Below the pieces are notes generated by a model. It was given only the letters and a program-made list of their open reading frames with translations. It was not told where the DNA came from and did not search any database. Source: CBDDBX01 sp965225955 (GTDB lineage Bacteria; Acidobacteriota; Aminicenantia; UBA2199). Taken from it: a stretch of DNA of 64,000 bases. Both the position numbers and the translations under genes were made by a program. Positions 46,869 to 54,635 of this stretch are shown in pieces; the first letter of the stretch is position 1; every line of letters begins with the position of its first letter. The stretch spans positions 1 to 64,000 of the forward strand of contig CBDDBX010000029.1 in NCBI GenBank assembly GCA_965225955.1, written 5' to 3'.

Positions 46869-47834
46869 CTATCCCTGATTATCTCTCACTTCCCTTCCAG
46901 TCAGCTCCAGGAAGATATCTTCAAGACTCATCTTCTCCTGATTCAGACTCTTAACAATAACCTCATTTGCTGAGGCTTCACCAACAATTGAGTTCAGAAG
47001 ATTCTCATTCCTGCACTTTATCCTGCAGCTCCAGTTACCATTGCTTTCCGAAGCTTCAGGGAGATCGCCTATTTCTTCTATGCCTTCTATTTTCTGCAGT
47101 TTCTTAAGCAACTCTTCCCTGTTGCCACTATGATTATCAGCTTTCATAATAAAAGAGGTACTTGAGCCTATACTCTTTTTAATTTCATCTTTTGTTCCAC
47201 TGGCAATGATCTCCCCATGATCAATTATAGAAATCTGGTTGCAGATAGCTTCAACCTCTTCCATATAGTGAGTTGTATAGATAACAGTTACATTCCTTTT
47301 ACTCAATTCCCTTACATTCTCAAGTATCCTGTTCCTTGATTGAGGATCAATACCAACTGTAGGTTCATCCATAATAATCAGCTTTGGAGAGTGTGCTATT
47401 GCGCAGGCAAGATTAAGACGCCTCTTCATTCCACCTGAAAACTCTGCAGATTTCTTATCCTTTACATCTGTAAGTTCCACAAACTCAATTGCCTCATTAA
47501 CTCTCCTGTCAAGCTCCTTACCTTTGAAACCGTAGAGGGAAGCAAAGAAAGCAACATTTTCATAAGAGGTCAGTTCCGGGTAAATCGCCAGCTCCTGAGG
47601 GATATAACCAATATTTTTCGTCCACTCCTTATGGGTATATTTGTCTTCAAACAGGATTTCCCCGTTATCATAACCCAGAATATTTATAAGACACATCAGC
47701 AGTGTACTTTTTCCTGCTCCATTAAGCCCCAGAAGACCGTAAACATCTCCTTCCTGTATCTCAAGATCCAGATCTTTTACAGCCACCAGATCCTTATATG
47801 ACTTTCTTAGTTTACTTATTTTAACAATACTCAC
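46869..47834 (-). CDS. ABC-2 exporter ATPase (DrrA/CcmA-like)
   Basis: This 321-residue ATPase has Walker A GLNGAGKST, signature FSGGMKRRLNLA, Walker B LIIMDEPTVGIDPQSR and the H-loop TTHYMEE. A C-terminal extension of about 90 residues is typical of drug-resistance ATPases. The start codon is GTG at 47834, after GAGGAGGAAGAT. The gene begins just after the hairpin terminator that follows the TonB receptor gene. I see no separate promoter in the 83-base gap, so expression probably depends on read-through. Confidence 0.92.
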   Translation of the reverse strand: MSIVKISKLRKSYKDLVAVKDLDLEIQEGDVYGLLGLNGAGKSTLLMCLINILGYDNGEILFEDKYTHKEWTKNIGYIPQELAIYPELTSYENVAFFASLYGFKGKELDRRVNEAIEFVELTDVKDKKSAEFSGGMKRRLNLACAIAHSPKLIIMDEPTVGIDPQSRNRILENVRELSKRNVTVIYTTHYMEEVEAICNQISIIDHGEIIASGTKDEIKKSIGSSTSFIMKADNHSGNREELLKKLQKIEGIEEIGDLPEASESNGNWSCRIKCRNENLLNSIVGEASANEVIVKSLNQEKMSLEDIFLELTGREVRDNQG

Positions 47835-47851
47835 ATCTTCCTCCTCAAAAA

Positions 47852-47880
47852 AACCGGGAAACAGTTTCTGTTTCCCGGTT
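47852..47880 (-). terminator. Strong intrinsic terminator between receptor and exporter genes
   Basis: On the minus strand AACCGGGAAACAG pairs perfectly with CTGTTTCCCGGTT around a three-base loop (13 bp), and a run of T follows the stem. It lies about 40 bases after the TonB receptor stop and directly ahead of the ribosome site of the exporter ATPase gene. It should reduce, but not abolish, transcription into the assembly-line genes. Confidence 0.88.
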
Positions 47881-47917
47881 AAACCACATTTTATCTACTG
47901 AATTTAATTTTGTTCAT

Positions 47918-50257
47918 CTACCATTTGAGAACAGTTCCTATACCAACTGCCCTTGGAGTTCCGGGCATAACAATTGCCCCTTCACTTATCATCCCGAAAT
48001 TGGAAGAGTAGTTAATGTATGATTTATCAAAAATATTGTTCCCAAAGAAGAAAACTTCAAAAAGAGAAGTTTCATACCCAATCCTCAGATTTCCAATGAA
48101 GTACGCATCCTGTTTATGCTGGTTCTCTTCATCAAAGTAGACCTTACCAGTCCAGACACCTTCGACTCTTGCATAGATACCTGAGAATGGTCTGTACTGA
48201 AGATAGAGATTGAGGTTGTAGTCCGGTGAAAGAGGAGCTTTATTCCCTTTATAATCGATAACCTTTCCCATTGGAGAAATTCGCGGATTACTTCTCAGCT
48301 CTGCATCAAGAATCCCAAGTGCACCTGAAAATTCCAGGTTCTCCATAAGTCTTGCAGAAAACTCAAGTTCCAGACCCTTTATTTCTGCTTTACCAACATT
48401 ACTTGGCTCCTGAGCCATTGTCTGGCTGTTGTAGACTATTACCTGCATATCATCTACCTTTGAGTAGAAGAATGTTCCATTAACCATGAGTTTCTTATCA
48501 AAAAGTGTGGATTTGAATCCCACCTCATAGTTCATAGCCTCTTCAGGATCAAAAGTAGCTGCTTCCAGAGTACTTACTCCATATCCGACAAAACCGCCGG
48601 CTTTATAACCTTTTGCAACACTTCCGTAGAGCATGAGGTCCCCACTTACTTTATAATCAACGCTGAATTTTGGTGTCCATGAGTTCCATGTTTTAGAACC
48701 CTTAAAGCTGTGGGTAACAGGCTTCATAGTCATCATACTGAGACTGTTATAGTAATCTGCATCTATTGATCTCTTGTTATGCTCATATCTTAAACCAACT
48801 GTAAAAGAGAAACGGCTTCCCAGTGACAGGTTTACCTGACCAAAGGCAGCAATGGTTTTACTATCTATATCTGCGCTATACTTAATATCGCTTACCATTG
48901 CTCCTACCGGGAGTGTTGGCATGATAATAGCCATATCGGTTTTAGAACCCATTCTGTTGTCGTTATCCATATTGTTGTAGAAGAGCCCCCCAATCCAGTT
49001 GAAATCTGAATCTTCATCCTTTTTGGAAACAAATCTCAACTCCTGAGTTATGAAGGTGATATTGTCCACAACAGGTTGTTCGAAGAGTCCTCTGTTTGTG
49101 AAGTCCAGTGATGAATAGCTGTTAAAATCTGTATTCCCTCTTGAAGTTATTGACACAACATCAAAAAGCTCAGTGGAATAACTCATTCTCAGAGACTGGG
49201 TATTCTGTTTCACACTGTTTTTTCCCGGATCTTTTGATGGTATATCGAAAAGATCATTATCTTTAGGAACCCAGATATGAGAGAATCCGTGATTGGTATT
49301 ATTAACTGCACTGAATTTCAGATCAAATACATCTGAGGCTTTATAGATAACCGTTCCTCTGAAATATGTGTTATCGTACTCACCATACTTAACATCATCA
49401 TTTTTACTGTTATAGTAACCTTTATCCAGCCTTTTATGCTTGAAATTGAGACTTAGAAAGAGTTTATCTCTTACAACGGGCCCGTTAACTGATAAGCCAA
49501 CATCTTTACTTCCATGGTTCCCTATTCCCGCAGTAAGTGTGTTGCGCCAGAAGTTTTCAGGTTGCTTTGTAATGATGTTTATAACACCACCAGGTGTATT
49601 GTTACCATAAAGTGTTCCCTGAGGCCCTCTCAGTACTTCAACTCTTTCAAGCTCTATGAGATCTGTACTGTTATAGGACTGGGAAGTCATTACAGGTACA
49701 TCGTCAACATATACTCCAAGTGCATTTGATGATGTCAGGGTATTACTTACTCCTCTTACTGAGTTGTAGGAAAAACCACTTCCAAAATCAAAAGAGCTGA
49801 AGTTTGGAATTGTGTGATGAATATCTGTTACAGTTTTTACTTCTGAAGATTCAATTCTTGCACTTGAAATAACAGAAAGACTTACAGGAATATCCTGAAT
49901 ATTGGCTTCTCTCTTTTCTGAAGTAACAACCATGTCGTAATGCAGTTCTTTTGCAAACAGAAGAAAATCCACATTTACAGGACCTTCCGGGTTTCGTTTT
50001 ACAAGTTTTGTCTGAATCTTAAAGCCAGGTGCAGTAACTACCAGGCGAACCTGTTCCATGTCATTATTCAGACTATATTTACCATTCTCATCAGTAACCA
50101 TTACCTGGGAACTGCCTTTAATTTTAATGCATGCTCCCGGAATAGCTGTCCCCCTCTTATCCTTAACCTGCCCTTTTATCTGCCATACAGATGCCCCCCC
50201 AAGACCAATTGTAATTAAGCTGAACAAAAGCAAACAAATCAGAGACTTACTTTTCAT
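47918..50257 (-). CDS. TonB-dependent outer-membrane receptor with N-terminal carboxypeptidase-regulatory-like domain
   Basis: Of 779 residues, a signal peptide (KSLICLLLFSLITIGLGGAS) is followed by a beta-sandwich domain (about 25-105, GKYSLNNDM). The plug comes next (TSEKREANIQDIPVSLSVI, VEVLRGPQGTLYGNNTPGGVINIITKQP), then a 22-strand-type barrel. The plug text resembles FyuA/pesticin-receptor-like siderophore receptors. Start ATG at 50257 has AGGAG seven bases upstream. It is the first gene of the operon and sits behind operator-like boxes. I infer uptake of the metal-loaded product of the cluster, or of a related chelate. Confidence 0.9.
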   Translation of the reverse strand: MKSKSLICLLLFSLITIGLGGASVWQIKGQVKDKRGTAIPGACIKIKGSSQVMVTDENGKYSLNNDMEQVRLVVTAPGFKIQTKLVKRNPEGPVNVDFLLFAKELHYDMVVTSEKREANIQDIPVSLSVISSARIESSEVKTVTDIHHTIPNFSSFDFGSGFSYNSVRGVSNTLTSSNALGVYVDDVPVMTSQSYNSTDLIELERVEVLRGPQGTLYGNNTPGGVINIITKQPENFWRNTLTAGIGNHGSKDVGLSVNGPVVRDKLFLSLNFKHKRLDKGYYNSKNDDVKYGEYDNTYFRGTVIYKASDVFDLKFSAVNNTNHGFSHIWVPKDNDLFDIPSKDPGKNSVKQNTQSLRMSYSTELFDVVSITSRGNTDFNSYSSLDFTNRGLFEQPVVDNITFITQELRFVSKKDEDSDFNWIGGLFYNNMDNDNRMGSKTDMAIIMPTLPVGAMVSDIKYSADIDSKTIAAFGQVNLSLGSRFSFTVGLRYEHNKRSIDADYYNSLSMMTMKPVTHSFKGSKTWNSWTPKFSVDYKVSGDLMLYGSVAKGYKAGGFVGYGVSTLEAATFDPEEAMNYEVGFKSTLFDKKLMVNGTFFYSKVDDMQVIVYNSQTMAQEPSNVGKAEIKGLELEFSARLMENLEFSGALGILDAELRSNPRISPMGKVIDYKGNKAPLSPDYNLNLYLQYRPFSGIYARVEGVWTGKVYFDEENQHKQDAYFIGNLRIGYETSLFEVFFFGNNIFDKSYINYSSNFGMISEGAIVMPGTPRAVGIGTVLKW

Positions 50258-50345
50258 TTAAATACTCCTAAAATTTATTTCAAACCAATTAACAGAACCC
50301 CGGTTTTTCAACCCATTTTTAATTTTCCATCTCATTCAACTTTCC

Positions 50346-50359
50346 ATAGGATAACCTAT
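50346..50359. promoter_or_regulatory. Operator-like palindrome, box 1
   Basis: ATAGGATAACCTAT is a near-perfect inverted repeat of the form ATAGG-N4-CCTAT. A second palindrome CCTAGG lies at 50364-50369. On the minus strand it reads ATAGGTTATCCTAT, close to the first 14 bases of the DtxR/IdeR consensus as I remember it (TTAGGTTAGCCTAA). It lies about 13-26 bases downstream of the predicted start of promoter P1. Confidence 0.65.
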
Positions 50360-50378
50360 TTTTCCTAGGAAGAAAGTC

Positions 50379-50407
50379 ATCTTATACAGTAACCTGAGTT
50401 CTGTCAA
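50379..50407 (-). promoter_or_regulatory. Promoter P1 of the TonB receptor gene
   Basis: On the minus strand TTGACA (50407-50402), a 17-base spacer and TAAGAT (50384-50379) form a sigma-70-type promoter. The predicted start is near 50372, giving a leader of about 115 bases. Box 1 overlaps the start of the transcript. Confidence 0.7.
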
Positions 50408-50536
50408 GTTTTTTTTAAATTTTATTTACCAAAGTTCATAACTCCTCATCCACAGGCACATACAACAAATTTGCTTTAAAAAAAGACCCATTCCCGAACA
50501 TGTACTTTTTTGTTTTTTACAAAAACAAGTAAACCT

Positions 50537-50565
50537 ATTTTATATAGGAATACCTACTAAACCAA
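50537..50565 (-). promoter_or_regulatory. Weaker promoter P2 with operator box 2 in its spacer
   Basis: TTGGTT (50565-50560), a 17-base spacer and TAAAAT (50542-50537) on the minus strand. The box ATAGGAATACCTAC (50544-50557) fills the spacer, so a bound regulator would block polymerase. The -35 box is only a partial match. Confidence 0.45.
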
Positions 50566-50612
50566 ATTGCATAAAAAAAAACTGTAAAATTCTAACTTTG
50601 TATGTTTTCTTA

Positions 50613-50654
50613 TTATAGATAGAAATAAAACATACTAATAATCTCAGATTTCAT
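50613..50654 (-). CDS. Putative 13-residue leader peptide
   Basis: ATG at 50654 has AGGGAG six bases upstream and encodes MKSEIISMFYFYL followed by TAA at 50615-50613. It lies between promoters P3 and P2, about 110 bases after the P3 start point. The Phe-Tyr-Phe-Tyr stretch near its end is the kind of feature seen in attenuation leaders. No clear terminator/antiterminator pair follows, only an uninterrupted T tract. It could be a chance ORF. Confidence 0.3.
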   Translation of the reverse strand: MKSEIISMFYFYL

Positions 50655-50740
50655 TCTTAACTCCCTTATATTGCTGAACACGGATCAAAGCTCCCCGCAA
50701 ATTGTCCGTTTCTCACATTGTTCCAGACACCCAATTTATT

Positions 50741-50754
50741 ATAGGTGCTCCTAT
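50741..50754. promoter_or_regulatory. Operator-like palindrome, box 3
   Basis: ATAGGTGCTCCTAT, a perfect 5+5 inverted repeat with a four-base centre, the same form as box 1 and nearly that of box 2. It lies about 12-25 bases after the predicted start of P3, the same relative position as box 1 to P1. Boxes 1, 2 and 3 are spaced 198 and 197 bases apart. Confidence 0.65.
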
Positions 50755-50771
50755 TTTTTCAAATAGAGATA

Positions 50772-50800
50772 ATTCTATACACAGGATCAGGGATTGTCAA
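50772..50800 (-). promoter_or_regulatory. Distal promoter P3
   Basis: On the minus strand TTGACA (50800-50795), 17 bases and TAGAAT (50777-50772). The layout matches P1, including box 3 just downstream. The transcript would start near 50765 and carry a leader of roughly 500 bases before the receptor gene. No other gene is seen in 50258-50990 apart from the possible leader peptide. Confidence 0.6.
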
Positions 50801-51013
50801 GAACTTTTTAAAAAAAATTCACGAATAAGTGAATATAAACTAACCACTAACGAAAATTAAACATTAGGAGCTGTTGGAAAGCAGATTCGGAATACTAAAT
50901 ACCCCTCGTTTTTTTAATGCTACATGCCCTGTTAAATGGGAAAAAGACGACCACCATTTACGATAATTACATTAATGGCAGGCCTTTAAAACCAGAACGC
51001 GAACAAGCGCGAA

Positions 51014-51219
51014 TAATCAGTCTTCGCCTTCGGCTACGCCGGGTCAGGCACTGACAAACAAAGACATACACAGACGCGCACAGACTCTCACAGTTGTATC
51101 CTGCCTATTATTACTTGCACCATATCCCTCCTTTTAAAGGAGGGGTGGCAGCAAACTATGAGCTTCAGCGAATCAGTGCCGCTGACGGGGTGGTTTTCAT
51201 GGCTTCAATCGCCAAACCA
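51014..51219. repeat. 206-bp direct repeat, copy flanking the 5' end of the biosynthetic operon
   Basis: Partner of 774-979 (six mismatches in 206, same orientation). It is preceded at 50931-50964 by fragments of the other repeat units (CCCTGTTAAATGGG and CCACCATTTACGAT). It is followed by CACCCTGCAGATCTTAAAAC, a partial match to 710-725. Confidence 0.9.
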
Positions 51220-51394
51220 AACAGCACGACGCCTCTCACCCTGCAGATCTTAAAACCTGAACGCGACTACACGTCAACAATCGCTTCGCCTTCGGCTACG
51301 CCCTGACAAGGACGCTAATAGATGACACTAAGAAGGAGCAATTGCAAAACTATATTTATCAGAGTATCATGAAAAAAACAATTTGAGGTGAGAA

Positions 51395-52516
51395 ATGGAA
51401 GATTTTAGTATAACCGAAAAAGAAATAATTACTGAATGTGGGAAAAGCACTTATATTGCTTCTAAAGATTTTTCGGAAATACAACACCAAGCTCTTAAAT
51501 CACTCTTGAAAAAGGGATTACTTGAACAAACGAGAACATTCAGTACTCTAAAAGATACATATGTATTAAAAAATGGTGAGAGCTCTCCGATTTGCAGTTA
51601 CGAAGAAATCCCTGATCTATATCAATTAACTTATGAAGGAAAAGAATTAGAAGAGCAAATCAAAATGATTAATAACTATAACATAAGTGTAGTTGACACA
51701 AAATATTCAGCTTTACCATCTGAATTAAAAATAAAAAAGGATGAATCTAGAACATGGCCATACAGTCTTGGTATGATACTTCTTACAATATGTTTATTTT
51801 TTATACCTTCTATTTTGAAAGGTCCTGCTAAAATTAGTTGGATGAAACTAGGAATGTCTCCAAACGAAATTGGTGATGCGATAGGAGGTATGACTGCCCC
51901 ATTTATTGGAATTGCTGCAGCATGGTTAGTTTACATATCTTTCAGAGCTCAAATCAAAGCCAATACCCAGTTGATGGAACTTAATGAAAAGACTCTTTTT
52001 TTTGATGCATTTGAGAATTACAAATCTTATTTTAAAGATATAGAAGACAAAATGGAACAACTAAAACTTGAGGTGAGAAGCTTGGCCCATAACCAATCTT
52101 ATATAGTAACCAACAATTTAACAGGTGCCTCTACAATAGAATGCTTTAATGAGTTAAATTACAAAAATTACGATTCTACCTACATAAATTACTATCTAAC
52201 CCAACTATCCAAGAATATTTCAGATTTATATAATTTGCTCTATCGTTTTTATAAACTTGATCCTAAAGCTAAGTATAGACACACAATACCCTATATAATA
52301 AAACCGGATTACAAAAAAGCTTTCGGTACATTTTGCTCGTTCTCAAATGAGTATTTTACTAAACTTGATGAAGGAAATTATAATAAAACTTTATATAGCA
52401 TTGCTATTAATAAAACTACAGAAATAATAAAACTTTTAGACCAACAACCAATTGAGAAAAAAAGTTTTCAATTCTACTCAAGAACTTTCCTAAAAAGGTT
52501 TTTCAAAAGATTTTGA
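51395..52516 (+). CDS. AT-rich membrane protein of unknown function with two helices (Abi-like arrangement)
   Basis: This 373-residue protein has GAGGTGA just before the ATG. Its N-terminal part, about 95 residues, looks like a small wHTH-type or otherwise soluble domain (LKSLLKKGLLEQT...LTYEGKELEEQ). Two transmembrane helices follow (LGMILLTICLFFIPSIL and IGGMTAPFIGIAAAWLVYISF), then a helical cytosolic region that starts FFDAFENYKSYF. A helix hairpin followed by an F-x-x-F-E-N-Y region recalls putative phage abortive-infection proteins, but I cannot claim the family. Codons are AAA/AAT-rich compared with the operon, and it stands alone on the plus strand beside repeats, which suggests acquisition. 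Confidence 0.75.
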   Translation: MEDFSITEKEIITECGKSTYIASKDFSEIQHQALKSLLKKGLLEQTRTFSTLKDTYVLKNGESSPICSYEEIPDLYQLTYEGKELEEQIKMINNYNISVVDTKYSALPSELKIKKDESRTWPYSLGMILLTICLFFIPSILKGPAKISWMKLGMSPNEIGDAIGGMTAPFIGIAAAWLVYISFRAQIKANTQLMELNEKTLFFDAFENYKSYFKDIEDKMEQLKLEVRSLAHNQSYIVTNNLTGASTIECFNELNYKNYDSTYINYYLTQLSKNISDLYNLLYRFYKLDPKAKYRHTIPYIIKPDYKKAFGTFCSFSNEYFTKLDEGNYNKTLYSIAINKTTEIIKLLDQQPIEKKSFQFYSRTFLKRFFKRF

Positions 52517-52638
52517 ATACACATTGATCTTTAGTGAAAATTTAGCATGCATCAATACTTCATAAGATATTTATATAAATTTTCTACAAACCTATTGTCC
52601 TTATCTTAAAGGACTCGTCGAGTAACATATGGATATTA

Positions 52639-53664
52639 TCATTTCAATTTTTTTATTATGCTATCAAACTGATTTTTATCTATATTCCCTAAATTAAGCT
52701 GACTCTGAAGCACTTTTTTTATATTACCTTGAACCTCTTTATCATTAACACCTTCAGTTTTTCTATTACAACTATTTTCGTTATCTTTTAACTCTTCATT
52801 AAAATCTTCTTCAGACAGAGGCATGCCTTTTAATATTTCTTCATAATTATCAGGCCTATAAAACAACTCAGGTTTCTTATCGTTAATCAGTTTAAATACC
52901 CTATCATCAAATTTAGTTTTATATAGAGATTTGGCTTTTAATAATTCTGCAATAGGAGCGTGATTTACGTGACTCAAGTCAGATCTAATTAGCATCGCTC
53001 CATCAAACTTGGCCTCTTCCAAATCTGCAAATGTAAGAACTGCTTTGTAAAAAGAACTTCCAGAGAAAGTTATGTTGCGTAGTGAAGACTCTGTGAAGTT
53101 TGTTCTATAAAAGAGACTATTATGCATCTTAGCATCAACTAACTCTGATTTTATAATTGTAGTATTAGAGAAATTACTTTTTCTCAATTCGACTTTGTTA
53201 AACTGAGTTACATCACATGAAGTATTACTAAAGTCTAAATCTAATTTATTAAGGCCAGAAAAATAGCATCTGGTTAAATTAATCTTTTCATCTGTTATCT
53301 TTTTTAATCTCTTAAGAATTCCAACAATTCTGAATTTTGCTTCATCACTTTCCCAGCCTCTGAAATCATCTATCTCTTCTTTGTAACGTTCAATCTTAAG
53401 TTGACGTTCGTTCTCTTTTTCCTCTTCCTCTTTTCTCTTATCACCTTTCTCTTTGAAATGATGAAACATAAATCCCAATATGAACAGATCCATAAGCATT
53501 CCAAAACTCTCGACAGAAACGCCTTCAAGGAAATCAATGACCTTCTCTTCTTTTAAATGAATTATAAATCCTGCACATGCTGTCAGCACGATAAAGCCTA
53601 TAATAAAAAAGATTAGATAAGTTTTACTATCCCCATCCAACGTCTTTCTCTTCTCTTTTGCCAT
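52639..53664 (-). CDS. Pentapeptide-repeat protein with two N-terminal membrane helices
   Basis: Of 341 residues, two helices come first (YLIFFIIGFIVLTACAGFII, about 14-34, and FGMLMDLFILGFMF). A charged coiled stretch (KEEEEKENERQLKIERYKEE) follows. About 135-245 are pentapeptide-type repeats of A/S-N/D-F-x-x form (LDFSNTSC, SNFSNTTI, ANLE-like turns such as LTFADLEEAKFDGAMLIRSDL), which build a right-handed beta-helix. The start ATG at 53664 has a perfect AAAGGAGG upstream. Membrane-anchored pentapeptide proteins have no single function; some occur in defence or stress loci. AT-rich like its neighbour. Confidence 0.82.
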   Translation of the reverse strand: MAKEKRKTLDGDSKTYLIFFIIGFIVLTACAGFIIHLKEEKVIDFLEGVSVESFGMLMDLFILGFMFHHFKEKGDKRKEEEEKENERQLKIERYKEEIDDFRGWESDEAKFRIVGILKRLKKITDEKINLTRCYFSGLNKLDLDFSNTSCDVTQFNKVELRKSNFSNTTIIKSELVDAKMHNSLFYRTNFTESSLRNITFSGSSFYKAVLTFADLEEAKFDGAMLIRSDLSHVNHAPIAELLKAKSLYKTKFDDRVFKLINDKKPELFYRPDNYEEILKGMPLSEEDFNEELKDNENSCNRKTEGVNDKEVQGNIKKVLQSQLNLGNIDKNQFDSIIKKLK

Positions 53665-53707
53665 TCATCCTCCTTTGCCAATTATTCTGATGATACTCCC
53701 GGGGGTG

Positions 53708-53866
53708 TTACGAATCAATACATAAGAGTTGCTTATTTGTTTTGGGATGGATTATTGCGAAAATATGGATCGTAGTAAGCCTACTATTTCTAAGATTATT
53801 GTCGGTTTTATCGAGTTAATCATGGAAGTCATGGACTTCATTGGCAGTATCTTTTAATAGTAGATC
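53708..53866. repeat. 159-bp direct repeat, copy 1
   Basis: Matches 56299-56457 without gaps; I count six differences in 159 bases. Identity stops sharply after TAGTAGATC on the right. The two copies have the same orientation and enclose the DUF5131 and TcmP genes. Each copy holds a 36-codon open reading frame. Confidence 0.9.
53747..53857 (+). CDS. Putative 36-residue hydrophobic peptide (repeat copy 1)
   Basis: ATG...TAA encodes MDYCENMDRSKPTISKIIVG followed by FIELIMEVMDFIGSIF. The N-terminal third is polar with one Cys; the rest is a hydrophobic, acidic amphipathic helix. Copy 2 differs at three residues (D2G, I14L, G20S), all mild. There is no convincing ribosome site next to the ATG (only a distant AAGAG), so translation is uncertain. 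I know no family for it. Confidence 0.3.
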   Translation: MDYCENMDRSKPTISKIIVGFIELIMEVMDFIGSIF

Positions 53867-53899
53867 TTTTAGAAATTTTTCAGAATAGTTTTAATAGAA

Positions 53900-54625
53900 T
53901 CACACAGGCACCTGATTCCACTCTTTACCTAAAAGCATTCTACCATTTGCCTTCTTACTTCTTTTCTTGCCATCAACGCCCCAGGTTCCCCACTGTTTAA
54001 AAAAGAAGGCAACTCCCTGTTCTTCACATTGTCGTTTTATATTAAGAACCCACTCTTCCTTCATAGCTCTCGCTCTGGCACCACTCTCCCCACCAACAAT
54101 TACCCAATCTATTCCTGAAAAATCAACAACTCCCAAGTCTTCCAGCAGAGGCTCAACAGATAAAAATTTAATACCTGCTTCCAGAACACGTAATCTATCT
54201 ATTCTTACAAGGGAATCACAGTTCTCAACAGTTACCCCTATCCATAAATTATCACATATATCCTTATTGGACAGATACTGAAGCATTCTGTCTGCTCTCT
54301 TTGTAAGTACCTGATAAATATGCTGAGGAGTTTTTTGAATTGTCTCAAAAATTCTATCTATATACTCTGTAGGAATTTCTTCATGAAAAGTATCTCCCAT
54401 AGAGTTAACAAAAAATTTTGATGGATTCTTTTTCAAAAGAGGCTGATTAAGACGCTCGGGGAAAAGAGTAATATTAAAACCATTTTCATACCCTTTAAGC
54501 CCCATTCCTTTAAGCCTGTTAGCCATAACTTCTGCATAGCAGTTTTTACAACCTTCAGATACCTTATTACACCCCTTAACAGGATTCCATGTCTCTTCAG
54601 TCCATTCAATCCTTGTTTTAGACAT
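53900..54625 (-). CDS. DUF5131 (phage Gp37/Gp68-like) three-Cys-motif protein
   Basis: The start of this 241-residue protein is IEWTEETWNPVKGC, followed by the three-cysteine motif CNKVSEGCKNCYAE, the hallmark of the Gp37/Gp68 family. The motif looks like an iron-sulfur or zinc site of radical-SAM style. Further family blocks are FVNSMGDTFHEE, VLTKRADRM, WIGVTVE, LSVEPLL and VIVGGESG. I use the ATG at 54625 (AGGTGG five bases upstream) rather than a GTG nine bases earlier. The stop of the TcmP gene lies 10 bases upstream, so the two are one transcription unit. Biochemical role unknown. Confidence 0.9.
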   Translation of the reverse strand: MSKTRIEWTEETWNPVKGCNKVSEGCKNCYAEVMANRLKGMGLKGYENGFNITLFPERLNQPLLKKNPSKFFVNSMGDTFHEEIPTEYIDRIFETIQKTPQHIYQVLTKRADRMLQYLSNKDICDNLWIGVTVENCDSLVRIDRLRVLEAGIKFLSVEPLLEDLGVVDFSGIDWVIVGGESGARARAMKEEWVLNIKRQCEEQGVAFFFKQWGTWGVDGKKRSKKANGRMLLGKEWNQVPV

Positions 54626-54635
54626 ATTCACCACC

